From assembly GCF_012689525.1 (NCBI RefSeq), contig NZ_CP051516.1:620001-684000 (forward strand): DNA of 64,000 bases. Reading direction: 5' to 3'. A program made the translations under genes and the position numbers. The stretch comes from Paraburkholderia aromaticivorans. GTDB taxonomy: Bacteria > Pseudomonadota > Gammaproteobacteria > Burkholderiales > Burkholderiaceae. The notes below the pieces were generated by a model. The model worked only from the letters and a program-made list of their open reading frames with translations, did no database searches and had not been told where the DNA came from. Position 1 is the stretch's first letter. Every line of letters starts with the position of its first letter. Positions 8,683 to 17,607 of the stretch are shown in pieces.

Positions 8683-11049
8683 ATGAATCAGCACGCCGAA
8701 CCGTTCCTGAAAGACCTCAAGGAACTCGACGACTTCACCCAGGTCCACGTCTCGCGTCCGCACGAGTCCGCGCATCTGCACGTGAGCGGCCGCGCCACGT
8801 ACACCGACGACATTCCGACGCTCGCCGGCACGCTGCACGCCGCGCTCGGACTGTCGACGAAAGCCCACGCGAAGATCGTCTCGATCGCGCTCGACAAGGT
8901 GCGTACCACGCCGGGCGTGGTCGCGGTCTTCACCGCCGGCGACATTCCTGGCGTCAACGACGTGGGCCCGATCATCCACGGCGACGATCCGATTCTCGCC
9001 GACGGCCTCGTGCAATACATCGGCCAGCCGATCTTCATCGTGGTCGCGACGTCGCACGACACCGCGCGTCTTGCGGCGCGCCGCGCCGAGATCGTCTATG
9101 AGGAATTGCCGGCGATCCTGACCGCGCAGCAGGCGCGCGCCGCAAACCAGCACGTCCTGCCGCCGATGAAACTCGCGCGCGGCGAAGCGGACACAAAAAT
9201 CGCCCGTGCCGCGCGTCGCGAAGCCGGCGAGATGCTGCTCGGCGGCCAGGAACAGTTCTATCTGGAAGGCCAGATTTCCTACGCGGTGCCGAAGGACGAT
9301 GACGGCATGCACGTCTACTGTTCGACGCAGCATCCGACCGAAATGCAGCACATGGTCGCGCATGCATTGGGCGTGGCGTCGCACAACGTGCTGATCGAAT
9401 GCCGTCGCATGGGCGGCGGCTTCGGCGGCAAGGAATCGCAATCGGGTCTGTTCGCGTGCTGCGCGGCGCTCGCCGCATGGAAGCTGCTGTGCCCGGTGAA
9501 ACTGCGTCCGGACCGCGACGACGACATGATGGTCACGGGCAAGCGCCACGACTTCCACTACACGTATGAAGTCGGCTACGACGACAAAGGCGTGATCGAC
9601 GGCGTGACGGTCGACATGACCTCGCGCTGCGGCTTCTCCGCCGACCTGTCCGGTCCGGTGATGACGCGCGCGTTGTGCCACTTCGACAACGCGTACTGGC
9701 TCTCCGACGTCACGATCGACGGCTTCTGCGGCAAGACCAATACGCAGTCGAATACGGCGTTCCGCGGCTTCGGCGGTCCGCAAGGCGCATTCGCGATCGA
9801 ATACATCATGGACAACGTGGCGCGCTCGGTGGGTGAAGATTCGCTCGACGTGCGTCGCCGCAATCTGTACGGCAAGACGGAACGTAACCAGACGCCGTAT
9901 GGCCAGGTCGTCGAAGACAACGTGATTCACGAGTTGATCGACGAACTCGAAGCAACCAGCGAATACCGCGCACGTCGCGCGTCGATCAACGAGTTCAACG
10001 CGAACAACGAAATACTGAAGAAGGGCATGGCGCTGACGCCGGTCAAGTTCGGCATCGCGTTCAACGTGACCCACTTCAACCAGGCAGGCGCGCTCGTGCA
10101 CATCTACACCGACGGTTCGGTGCTGGTGAACCACGGCGGCACCGAAATGGGCCAGGGCTTGAATACCAAGGTCGCGCAGGTCGTCGCGCATGAACTGGGC
10201 ATTGGCTTCAACCGCATTCGCGTGACGGCCACCGACACCAGCAAGATCGCCAACACGTCGGCGACGGCGGCCTCGACGGGTTCCGATCTGAACGGCAAGG
10301 CCGCGCAGGACGCCGCGCGTCAGTTGCGCGAACGTCTGTCTGCGTTTGCCGCCGAGCGTTACGGCGCGGGGAATGTCAGCGCGTCGGAAGTGCGCTTCAT
10401 GCATGACCGCGTGGTGGTCGGCGAGGTGATCGTACCGTTCGAAGAAGTGATCGCGAAGGCCTACGTCGCGCGTGTTCAACTCTGGTCAGACGGCTTCTAC
10501 GCGACGCCCAAGCTCTACTGGGATCAATCGAAGCTGCAAGGCCGGCCGTTCCACTACTACTCGTACGGCGCGGCCGTATCGGAAGTGGTGATCGATACGC
10601 TGACCGGCGAAATGCGCGTGCTGCGCGCGGACGCGTTGCATGACGTGGGCGCTTCGTTGAATCCTGCACTCGACGTTGGCCAGGTGGAAGGCGCGTTCAT
10701 TCAGGGCATGGGCTGGCTCACGACCGAAGAACTCTGGTGGAACGCGGGCGGCAAGCTGATGACGCATGCGCCGTCCACCTACAAGATTCCGACCGTCAAC
10801 GATACGCCGCCCGATTTCCGCGTGCGCCTCTTCAAGAACCGCAACGCGGAGGACAGCATCCATCGTTCGAAGGCGACCGGCGAGCCGCCGCTGCTGCTGC
10901 CGTTCTCGGTGTTCTTCGCCGTGCGCGATGCGGTGTCGGCAGTCGGCGACCACAAGGTCAATCCGCCGCTGAATGCGCCCGCGACCAGCGAGGAAATCCT
11001 CAAGGCGGTCGGCGCGGTGCGGGCTGCAACCGCAGCGTCGCGGCAATAA
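8683..11049 (+). CDS. xdhB: Xanthine dehydrogenase large, molybdopterin-binding subunit
   Basis: A 788-residue catalytic subunit that binds the molybdenum cofactor and the purine. It has the N-terminal hammerhead domain (about 25-145) and the long molybdopterin domain. Cofactor-binding motifs include RRMGGGFGGKESQ, FRGFGGPQGA and GGTEMGQGLNTK. The catalytic glutamate is residue 734 in ATGEPPLLLPF, at the place expected from Rhodobacter XdhB. Length is normal. The start at 8683 has GGAG 9-12 bases upstream. An earlier in-frame ATG at 8461 would overlap xdhA by nearly 200 bases and lacks family similarity. The gene is translated with xdhA and followed after about 40 bases by a shortened xdhC. 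Confidence 0.97.
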   Translation: MNQHAEPFLKDLKELDDFTQVHVSRPHESAHLHVSGRATYTDDIPTLAGTLHAALGLSTKAHAKIVSIALDKVRTTPGVVAVFTAGDIPGVNDVGPIIHGDDPILADGLVQYIGQPIFIVVATSHDTARLAARRAEIVYEELPAILTAQQARAANQHVLPPMKLARGEADTKIARAARREAGEMLLGGQEQFYLEGQISYAVPKDDDGMHVYCSTQHPTEMQHMVAHALGVASHNVLIECRRMGGGFGGKESQSGLFACCAALAAWKLLCPVKLRPDRDDDMMVTGKRHDFHYTYEVGYDDKGVIDGVTVDMTSRCGFSADLSGPVMTRALCHFDNAYWLSDVTIDGFCGKTNTQSNTAFRGFGGPQGAFAIEYIMDNVARSVGEDSLDVRRRNLYGKTERNQTPYGQVVEDNVIHELIDELEATSEYRARRASINEFNANNEILKKGMALTPVKFGIAFNVTHFNQAGALVHIYTDGSVLVNHGGTEMGQGLNTKVAQVVAHELGIGFNRIRVTATDTSKIANTSATAASTGSDLNGKAAQDAARQLRERLSAFAAERYGAGNVSASEVRFMHDRVVVGEVIVPFEEVIAKAYVARVQLWSDGFYATPKLYWDQSKLQGRPFHYYSYGAAVSEVVIDTLTGEMRVLRADALHDVGASLNPALDVGQVEGAFIQGMGWLTTEELWWNAGGKLMTHAPSTYKIPTVNDTPPDFRVRLFKNRNAEDSIHRSKATGEPPLLLPFSVFFAVRDAVSAVGDHKVNPPLNAPATSEEILKAVGAVRAATAASRQ

Positions 11050-11088
11050 GCGTGGCCGTAGCGTAGCAATGAGCCGGGAAAGAAGCAC

Positions 11089-11685
11089 GTGAACAACACA
11101 CTCACTGGAATGATCGCCATGAACGATTTTTCGTCCGTTCAGATCGGCCGACGTAGCGCCGTGCAGATGCCGCGTCCGGCGCCGATGCATATCGTGCTGT
11201 TCGGCGCCGGGCACGTCGGGCACGCGCTCATCAAGCTGCTCGGCAGCTTGCCGTGCGTCGTCCAGTGGGTCGACGAGCGCGACGAACTGTTCCCCGACGA
11301 AACGCCGGCCAACGTGCAGATCGAAGCGACCGACACGCCGGATGCGATCGTCGATACGGCGCCGCCCGGCGCATACTTTCTCGTGATGACGCATAACCAC
11401 GCGCTCGATTTCTCGCTCGCCGCACGCATCATGCGGCGGCGCGATTTCACCTACTTCGGCATGATCGGTTCGAAGACGAAGCGCGTGAAATTCGAGCGTC
11501 GTTTGCTCGATCGTGGCGTGGATCTGGACCGGCTGGTGGAGATGACGTGTCCGATCGGCGTGGCCGGTATCGTCGATAAGGCGCCCTCGGCGATTGCCGT
11601 GGCGGTGTGCGCGGAGTTGCTGCAGATTCGCACGCGGCAGGTCGTGGCGCAACTCGCGACGCAGCAGCTCTGCGCGAGTGTCTAA
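11089..11685 (+). CDS. xdhC: XdhC-type molybdenum-cofactor insertion protein, C-terminal domain only
   Basis: A 198-residue protein that matches the C-terminal Rossmann half of XdhC, the chaperone that binds and sulfurates molybdenum cofactor for XdhB. The dinucleotide-like fold starts at HIVLFGAGHVGHAL, followed by VQWVDERDELFP, FLVMTHNHALDF, FTYFGMIGSKTKR and CPIGVAGIVDKAPS. Usual XdhC proteins are about 280-340 residues and carry an N-terminal XdhC/CoxI domain. Here only about 25 residues precede the Rossmann fold, and only 39 bases separate it from xdhB, so the N-terminal domain is missing. The start is uncertain: GTG 11089 follows GGGAAAGAAG, while ATG 11119 follows GGAATGATC. Function may be altered, or may depend on another XdhC elsewhere. 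Confidence 0.85.
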   Translation: MNNTLTGMIAMNDFSSVQIGRRSAVQMPRPAPMHIVLFGAGHVGHALIKLLGSLPCVVQWVDERDELFPDETPANVQIEATDTPDAIVDTAPPGAYFLVMTHNHALDFSLAARIMRRRDFTYFGMIGSKTKRVKFERRLLDRGVDLDRLVEMTCPIGVAGIVDKAPSAIAVAVCAELLQIRTRQVVAQLATQQLCASV

Positions 11686-11742
11686 GCAATAGATGGAGTC
11701 AGGACGAGGCGCTCGACCGGCGCCCATCGAACTGCAAATTTA

Positions 11743-11775
11743 AAACGTCAGCCCATTGCGGCTGACGTTTCCTTT
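11743..11775. terminator. Bidirectional hairpin terminator between xdhC and a LysR gene
   Basis: An 11-bp perfect stem (11743-11753 with 11760-11770), 6-base loop, followed by CCTTTTT on the plus strand and preceded by AATTTAAAA, giving a T tract for the minus strand. It lies where the two genes converge and overlaps the last codons of the LysR gene. Confidence 0.8.
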
Positions 11776-12728
11776 TTGGGCGCCCGTTTCGCGCGACGCA
11801 CCTTCTGCGCGACCAGCGTGTCCGACACTTGAGACATCAGCGCACGCAGCCAGCCGACATCGCTCGGCCGATCCGGCTGCGGATGCCACAACTGATAGCA
11901 CTTGATGCGCGGGAACGGAATCGGCACGTCGACCACCGCGAGCGGCAGCATGTCCGCGTAGTGCATCGCGAAGCGGCGCGTCGTCGTGAAGATCAGATCG
12001 GATTGCAGCAGCGTTTGCGGCACCAGTCCGAAGTAGGGCAGCGTGGCGACGATGCGGCGCTCGGCGCGCGCCCGCGCGAAACCGATGTCAATGGCGCCGC
12101 TGCTCGCGCCGCTATACGGCGTCGGCGCGAGATGCGGCGCGGCGAGATACGCTTCGCGCGTCAACGGCATGCGCGTCAGCGGATGATCGGCGCGCATCAT
12201 GCACACCACAGTGTCGGAGAACAGATCGCTGCGCTCGAAACGCGGCTCAGGCTTTGGCCAGTTGCCGATCACCAGGTCGAGTTCGCCGGCGTCGAGCGCG
12301 GCGGAATAATCGAGCAAAGGGCTGAGCGAACCGATCTCCAGCCGCGCATGCGGCGCCGCTTCGCGAAACTGCGCGATCACAGTCGGCATGAAGAAGTCGT
12401 TCAGATAATCCGGCGCGGCCACGCGAAACGTGCGGCGCGAGCGGCCGGGATCGAAGTCGCCGTGCGGCGTCGCCACGAAGTCCACATCGCGCAGCACGCG
12501 TTGCGCGGAAGCCAGCAGCGATTCCCCATATTCGGTCGGCACCATGCCCGATTTGCCGCGCACGAGGATCGGGTCGTTCAGCGTCTCGCGCAGTTTGCGC
12601 AGCGCGGTGCTGATGGCGGGTTGGGTCTGATTCAGACGCAACGCGGTCTGCGTGACGCTGCGCTCGGCCAGCAGCGTGCGCAGCACGCGCACGAGCCAGA
12701 TATCGAGGGAGGCGGCAGTGTCGTCCAT
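11748..12728 (-). CDS. LysR-family transcriptional regulator
   Basis: A 326-residue LysR regulator. The winged helix-turn-helix occupies residues about 8-68 (SVTQTALRLNQTQPAISTAL as the recognition segment), and a periplasmic-binding-like effector domain follows to about residue 300. The tail is unusually basic (KVRRAKRAPKKE). Its stop codon lies inside the terminator shared with xdhC. It converges on the xdh operon rather than diverging from it, so it is not the classic arrangement for control of xdhAB, although proximity leaves that possible. The effector is unknown. Confidence 0.9.
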   Translation of the reverse strand: MDDTAASLDIWLVRVLRTLLAERSVTQTALRLNQTQPAISTALRKLRETLNDPILVRGKSGMVPTEYGESLLASAQRVLRDVDFVATPHGDFDPGRSRRTFRVAAPDYLNDFFMPTVIAQFREAAPHARLEIGSLSPLLDYSAALDAGELDLVIGNWPKPEPRFERSDLFSDTVVCMMRADHPLTRMPLTREAYLAAPHLAPTPYSGASSGAIDIGFARARAERRIVATLPYFGLVPQTLLQSDLIFTTTRRFAMHYADMLPLAVVDVPIPFPRIKCYQLWHPQPDRPSDVGWLRALMSQVSDTLVAQKVRRAKRAPKKETSAAMG

Positions 12729-12971
12729 GGTCTAAGCAAGGCGGGGCAAACGGATCGGATCCGATGAGGCGTCGTACGGAGCCGCCCGCGAGAATCTCGC
12801 GAGAGCGCAGCGCCAACGCGCGCGGCGCGAAGGTCATAACCTTAGGCCCGTTTGCGGTGTAGCAGCATAGCGGGCACTGTATGGCCGGCATCAGCAGGGC
12901 TCTTTTGCCGCGACAAACCCGCGCAAGCGCCGTGCGGCGCGCGTTTTGTCCGCGCTACGCTTACGTATCGC

Positions 12972-13622
12972 CTACGACTGAATGTCTACGAGCCCCGACG
13001 GCAGCGAACTGATCCGTTTGACTTCTCGCGATTCGAGCCAGTTCGGCGTGCGCGCGCAGTACAGCACCATGGGCAACGCGTCCTCACCCCAGAACAATTG
13101 ATCGTTCAGAAAGAAGGTCGGCACGCCGTAGACGCCCAGGCCGATCGCATCCGCCGTATTGCGCTGCAATTGCGCCATCACAGCCGCGCTTCTGATGATC
13201 TCCGGACCGTCGGGCATGCCCACACGGTCGCACAACTCGGCAAAGGCTGCTTCGGTGGACGGATCGCGGCCTTCACGCCAGATGAAACGGAAGATCTCGC
13301 GCACGAATTGGATGTCGCCGTTCGCCGCGGTGGCGAGCAGCAGCGGCTTCATGGAATCGAAGGGATGCGCCGGCGGCATCTTGTACGGAATGCCGAGTTG
13401 TTCCGCGCGAAACAGCGCGTGCCGGTACAGGAAGGTGCGTTTCGACGGCACGCCATAAGCTGGCCGCTGTCCCCAGTGACGATACAGATCGTTCAGTACG
13501 ACCGGCGTGAACGCGAAGTCGAAACCCGGCCATTTGTCGTGCTGCTCCAGCAACAGGTAGGTGAACGGCGAGACAAAGTCGTAAAACCACAGCGGTTGCC
13601 TGACGTCGATGCCAACGGTCAT
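12972..13622 (-). CDS. DsbA-family thioredoxin-fold protein, 2-hydroxychromene-2-carboxylate isomerase type
   Basis: A 216-residue GST-kappa/DsbA-like protein. Family features are the N-terminal WFYDFVSPFTYLLLE, with the F-x-S-P-[YF] pattern used by HCCA isomerases for glutathione, FTPVVLNDLYRHWG, the helical insert, and the C-terminal GVYGVPTFFLNDQLFWGEDAL with the cis-proline. Known members isomerise hydroxychromene carboxylates in naphthalene breakdown or act as glutathione-dependent isomerases. No aromatic-degradation genes adjoin it, so the substrate is open. ATG 13622 is preferred over one 90 bases upstream because GGGAG lies just before it and the fold starts within ten residues. Confidence 0.85.
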   Translation of the reverse strand: MTVGIDVRQPLWFYDFVSPFTYLLLEQHDKWPGFDFAFTPVVLNDLYRHWGQRPAYGVPSKRTFLYRHALFRAEQLGIPYKMPPAHPFDSMKPLLLATAANGDIQFVREIFRFIWREGRDPSTEAAFAELCDRVGMPDGPEIIRSAAVMAQLQRNTADAIGLGVYGVPTFFLNDQLFWGEDALPMVLYCARTPNWLESREVKRISSLPSGLVDIQS

Positions 13623-13715
13623 AAATGTCTCCCGAATTGCCTGTTCCGCACGGCGCATCTGCTGGACCGTCGGATTTGTAATGATCTTACGCGGTGCAGC
13701 CGCGGCTTGCACCCG

Positions 13716-15200
13716 TCAATATGGTTTGGCGCTGTGGTCCTCGCGCGTTTCGCCGATTTCGGCCGCTTCGTTCGCGTCGGGTGGCGTGGGCTTTGTGCCA
13801 CGTTCGCCTGAACCGGTCTCCGCGTTTTCCGCTTCGCTACCGGCATCGTCGCGCTGGGCGTCGCGGGCCTGAGTGAGCCGCTGACGCACGAAGCCGATAT
13901 GCTCGCGCAGCACGTAGAACTGATCCGCATAGGCGAGCGGCATCTTCAGACCGTTGACGGACTCCTCGATCGCGTCGAGCCGTTCGATTAGCGAGGCGCG
14001 TTCGCTGGGCGAATGGTCACTGAGCGCGTTGCGTTCGATCGCGATCAGCGCGCCGTACCAGCGGTAAATGCGCGATTTCACCCGCCATGCATATAACGAC
14101 GGCACCAGACGCAAGGCCGGCACCAGCAACACGATCAGCGGTACCACGACCACCAGCAAGCGGTCGGCGAGACTCGCGAGCCAGAACGGCAGGATCCGGT
14201 AGAGGAAGCTCTTGCCCGACTTGTAGTAGCGTGCGGCGTCGTCGCTGATGGGGAAATCGTGCGCGAGCGGTGCGGGGAATTCACCGGCGCGCTGCATGAT
14301 GTTCGCCTTGCCATGCACCTCGCGCGCGGCTTCGATCAACAGGTCGGACAGCGCGGGGTGCAGCGAGTCGCGCGCCACCAGCTCGGCGGTCGGCGCCACC
14401 ATATGAATCGGCGCGGACGGCAGGTTCTTGCCGAGGTCGAACGCGCCCATCGGCATTTCGAGTTGCGTCAGGTAGGGAAAGCGGCGCGTGTAGGCGTCGG
14501 CTTGCGAGAAATCGTAGAGCTGCACGTTCGGCGTGCGGTAGAGCTTGCCCATCACCGCGGGTTGCGCCGAATCGCCCGCGAGGAACGCTGCGTCGACCTT
14601 GCCGGAGACGAGTGCTTCGGCGGCGTCGTCGCCAGAGAGCGGCAGCAGTTTGGTCGCGCCGCCCGGCACGATGCCGTTGGCCTTGAGCAGCGCGAGCGCC
14701 AGTTCGCGCGTGCCGCTGCCTTCGGCGCCGACCGCGAGCCGCTCGCCCTTGAATTCGGAAAGCCGCGTGACGGCCGGCCCGTGATAGAAGATCGCGAGCG
14801 GCACATAGGCCACGCTGCCGAGCGACATCAGCCCTTCGGCCGCCGGGCCGGGCGCGACGCCGTCCTGCACGAAGCCGACATCGACGCCCGACTTCGGGTC
14901 GGACAGCCGCTTGAGGTTCTGCAGCGAACCTTCGGACGACAGCACGTTCATCGTGATGCGGTTGCGGGCCAGAATCGCCTTGTACTTTTGCGCCGCGGTC
15001 CAGAAGGTGCTGCCTTCGGGGCCGGCGCTGATGGTCAGCGTGCTGGGCGGCGCCGGCTGGATCAGCCGCACGGCGACCCAGATCGCGACGGCGACGATCA
15101 GCAGGATCGGCCCGAACGAGACCGCGAGATCACGCCAGGAGATCGCGACAAAACGGGCGACGAGACGGGGAGGGCTTTTGCGGCCGGTGGCTGGCTTCAT
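13716..15200 (-). CDS. Membrane-anchored TAXI-type (TRAP-associated) substrate-binding protein
   Basis: A 494-residue protein whose N-terminal membrane helix (about 28-48) leads into a TAXI/NMT1-like binding domain (about 52-335). Typical segments are LTISAGPEGSTFWTAAQKYK, VDVGFVQDGVAPG, LAVGAEGSGTRELALALLK and SGKVDAAFLAGDS. A second strong hydrophobic segment (about 345-375) and a cytosolic, partly helical tail rich in acidic and polar residues follow. Ordinary TAXI proteins are about 320 residues and secreted, and work with a fused DctQM permease. None is present here, so this anchored form may be a sensor or envelope protein rather than a transporter component. It ends only 93 bases before the start of the isomerase gene on the same strand. 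Confidence 0.8.
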   Translation of the reverse strand: MKPATGRKSPPRLVARFVAISWRDLAVSFGPILLIVAVAIWVAVRLIQPAPPSTLTISAGPEGSTFWTAAQKYKAILARNRITMNVLSSEGSLQNLKRLSDPKSGVDVGFVQDGVAPGPAAEGLMSLGSVAYVPLAIFYHGPAVTRLSEFKGERLAVGAEGSGTRELALALLKANGIVPGGATKLLPLSGDDAAEALVSGKVDAAFLAGDSAQPAVMGKLYRTPNVQLYDFSQADAYTRRFPYLTQLEMPMGAFDLGKNLPSAPIHMVAPTAELVARDSLHPALSDLLIEAAREVHGKANIMQRAGEFPAPLAHDFPISDDAARYYKSGKSFLYRILPFWLASLADRLLVVVVPLIVLLVPALRLVPSLYAWRVKSRIYRWYGALIAIERNALSDHSPSERASLIERLDAIEESVNGLKMPLAYADQFYVLREHIGFVRQRLTQARDAQRDDAGSEAENAETGSGERGTKPTPPDANEAAEIGETREDHSAKPY

Positions 15201-15803
15201 CGGATGACGTGACGGCTACGGTCGAAAGTGAACAGGGGCGGCGCTCTGCGGCGCGCAAACCGGGGCGAAACGCTCGCGCCGGCCCGGCTGCCGTGAATGG
15301 CGCGCAAGCCGCGCGGCAGTGCGGCAGCGCGCGTCGCGCCGATGGTACCTGAGATTCGCCGTCCGGCGGAACGCGCGGCGGCGGCCAGCGCCGACAAACC
15401 CGTAACAAATCGTGAACGTGGCGTGACTGTCCGCGCGCCTGACGCTATTCACGCCGCTGAGTATGACTAAACCCGACTAAACCCTTTGCGCTTCTGGCCC
15501 GGCTAGATTAAATTGTGCATCGCTGCCGCGAACGGATGTTTGCGCGGCGCGACCCGGCACGATACACAAGAACCGGGCGCGTCGGCGGACCTCGCGGCTT
15601 GCCGGTTTTCGTACCGCACTGCATGCCCGTCATCGCAGGCGGCAACGGCAACCGGCCTCTCTCGCCTCTCGCACATCGTGTTACAGCCATAGTCGGCCGT
15701 TGCTCGGGCGCGCCTTGTCGCGCGCGCCTGGCATGGCCGCCGGAAGTCGTAACGAAGCCGCTTGTATATGCGGTCCAATGTGAAGCAAAGGAGAAGAAAA
15801 GCT
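15201..15803. other. Intergenic region, divergent, no gene seen
   Basis: About 600 bases between the TAXI gene and the BON gene. Open frames here are short or antisense to the BON gene and have no ribosome-binding site. A small direct repeat (ACTAAACCC twice, near 15467-15485) and the AAAGGAG site before 15804 are all that stands out. Confidence 0.4.
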
Positions 15804-16157
15804 ATGAAATCGGTCGGTTTTCTGAAAACGCTGGGCTCGGTTGTGGCAATGGTAGTGGCGTGCAATGTGTACGCTCAGGCAAGCGACGCAACGGCAACCG
15901 GCACGACCGCCGCGCCGGCTGCCAGCGCCACGTCGACCAAGAAGGCGAACAGCCAGCTGGGCCGCAAGGTGCGTAGCGCGCTGGCCAAGGCGCAAGGCAT
16001 CGACGTGTCGAACATCGCCGTGCGTGCTCGTGGCGGCGCGGTGACCCTCACGGGTTCGGTGCCTGACCAAGGCCAGATCGACGCTGCCGGCCAGGCCGCC
16101 AAGGGCGTCGCCGGCGTGACGTCGGTGTCGAACAAGCTGACCGTTGTGCAGCAGTAA
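15804..16157 (+). CDS. Secreted BON-domain protein
   Basis: A 117-residue periplasmic protein with a cleavable signal (MKSVGFLKTLGSVVAMVV, cut after NVYAQA), an Ala/Thr-rich linker, and one BON domain over about residues 50-115. The domain shows RKVRSALAKAQGIDVSNIAV, GGAVTLTGSVPDQGQIDAAG and GVAGVTSVSNKLTVV. BON domains bind phospholipid or outer-membrane surfaces and occur in OsmY-like stress proteins. The start at 15804 has an AAAGGAG site; an earlier in-frame ATG at 15762 lacks one. The gene stands alone with its own terminator. Confidence 0.88.
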   Translation: MKSVGFLKTLGSVVAMVVACNVYAQASDATATGTTAAPAASATSTKKANSQLGRKVRSALAKAQGIDVSNIAVRARGGAVTLTGSVPDQGQIDAAGQAAKGVAGVTSVSNKLTVVQQ

Positions 16158-16223
16158 GCAGGCTGCGGCACCTGGCGCGGGCGGTTCACGCCGTCATGCG
16201 CCATCGTGATGCAGACGTGCACC

Positions 16224-16255
16224 AAGGTTCCGGCAAAAAACCGGAGCCTTTTTTT
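16224..16255 (+). terminator. Rho-independent terminator after the BON gene
   Basis: A 10-bp stem (16224-16233 with 16241-16250, one wobble pair) with an A-rich 7-base loop, followed by a run of seven T. Confidence 0.85.
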
Positions 16256-16405
16256 ATTCTATTTGGCGATTATTGAAGCGGCGATGCTGGGGCCCAGCCG
16301 TTTCGAACGGGATGGCGGCGCGGCCACGGTCCGTCTGTGCGCTGTGACACACTGCTGACGCGTTGCGAAGCGTACTGTGATGCGTAGGGAACCGGAGTCA
16401 ACGCC

Positions 16406-16654
16406 ATGGAAACCTCGCTTTTGCGCTACACCGATCTGCCCATTGGCGATCGGGCGGCTTTCGAACTGGTGTGCGCGCGGCACGGTTTTGCACCGGTGCA
16501 TTTCGATATCAGTGCCTGCGCGGATCCGAGCGACGCGGCGCATGAGCGTCTCGTCACCGTGCGGCGCGGCGGCTGGGCGCAGTCCTATCACGATCGTCAC
16601 GGTCAATGGATCCGGCAGTTCGAGTCCGATCTGACCTGCCGGTTCTTCAAGTAG
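16406..16654 (+). CDS. Small hypothetical protein (82 residues)
   Basis: A short soluble protein preceded by GGAG eight bases before the ATG. It has mixed secondary structure, no signal peptide or membrane segment, and a C-terminal half rich in Trp, His and Arg (GGWAQSYHDRHGQWIRQFE). Codon use matches neighbouring real genes and no better frame overlaps it. I do not recognise the family. It stands alone between the BON terminator and a convergent permease gene. Confidence 0.6.
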   Translation: METSLLRYTDLPIGDRAAFELVCARHGFAPVHFDISACADPSDAAHERLVTVRRGGWAQSYHDRHGQWIRQFESDLTCRFFK

Positions 16655-16700
16655 CCGCTGGACTTTCGAGCCGGCGCGCGTCGATATTCTTGACGCGGTT

Positions 16701-17489
16701 TCACGCCAGCACGAGGCGCACGCCGACTAGCGTGAGCGTGGCGGCGAGCAGGTTGCGCAGCAGCGCGTCCGGCGCGCGCGACGACAGATAACTGCCGATC
16801 GCGATGCCCGGCAGCGACCCCACCAGCAACGACAGCAGCATCGACCAGTCGATCGAGCCCAGCAGCCAGTGGCCCGCGCCCGCTAGCAGGGTGAGCGGCA
16901 CCGCGTGCGCGATGTCCGACCCGACAATGCGCGTGGTCGGCAGCAGCGGATAGAGCAGCAACAACACCGTCACGCCGATCGCGCCCGCCCCGACCGAAGT
17001 CAACGACACCAGCACGCCGAGCACCGCGCCGGTCAGCATGGTGAGCGCGAGCGTGCGTCCCTGACGCGGCGTGCGCTGTTTGCGCGCGCCGAGCGCCGCG
17101 AGTTGCGGACGAAACACCAGCGCCACCGCCGTCACCAGCAACGCCGCGCCGAGCACGACCTGGATCAGCCGGCTGGCGCCCGGCGTGTCCATCCCATAAC
17201 GATGCAGCAGGATCAGCGTGATGGTGGCGGCCGGCACGCTGCCGGCGGCGAGGCGCAGCGTGATCTGCCAGTCGACCGAGCCTTTCAGGCCGTGCACGAG
17301 CGTGCCGGTCGCCTTGGTGGCCGCCGCATACAGCAGGTCGGTGCCGACCGCGGTGGCCGGATGCACATTGAACAGCAGGACCAGGATCGGCGTCATCAGC
17401 GAGCCGCCGCCGACGCCCGTCAGTCCGACCAGAAAGCCGACGAACAGGCCGGAGACGGAGTACAGCAGATCGATGTGGGGAAGTGCCAT
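16701..17489 (-). CDS. TauE/SafE (TSUP) family permease
   Basis: A 262-residue inner-membrane permease with about eight helices. The family's duplicated pattern is visible: FLVGLTGVGGGSLMTPILVL in the first half and LVSLTSVGAGAIGVTVLLLL in the second. The VGTDLLYAAATKATGTLVHG segment is also typical. Members export sulfite, sulfoacetate or related sulfur anions, or act in taurine metabolism. No sulfur-metabolism gene adjoins it, so the substrate remains unassigned. It lies 118 bases downstream of a LysR gene on the same strand, which may be its regulator. Confidence 0.9.
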   Translation of the reverse strand: MALPHIDLLYSVSGLFVGFLVGLTGVGGGSLMTPILVLLFNVHPATAVGTDLLYAAATKATGTLVHGLKGSVDWQITLRLAAGSVPAATITLILLHRYGMDTPGASRLIQVVLGAALLVTAVALVFRPQLAALGARKQRTPRQGRTLALTMLTGAVLGVLVSLTSVGAGAIGVTVLLLLYPLLPTTRIVGSDIAHAVPLTLLAGAGHWLLGSIDWSMLLSLLVGSLPGIAIGSYLSSRAPDALLRNLLAATLTLVGVRLVLA

Positions 17490-17607
17490 TGAGCGGACCG
17501 CTGGCGGTCGGGTGGGTTGGACGGGTTATGGGCGGCAAGGCCGGCGCGCCGGCCTTCGACAGTCGATGGAGGGCGGCGGGAAGGCCGCCGCGGCGCGGCG
17601 AAAGCCG

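Noticed and set aside
8335..10479. 714-residue open frame antisense to xdhA and xdhB
   Set aside because: Long antisense frames are usual in high-GC coding DNA; the translation is Arg/Val/Asp-rich without motifs.
12754..12765. 12-bp palindrome ATCGGATCCGAT upstream of a LysR gene
   Set aside because: Could be an operator but is short and built around a common restriction-site core; no second copy seen, so not reported as a feature.
15503..15865. 120-residue minus-strand frame overlapping the BON gene start
   Set aside because: Overlaps the ribosome-binding site and signal peptide of a clear gene, and has no recognisable content.
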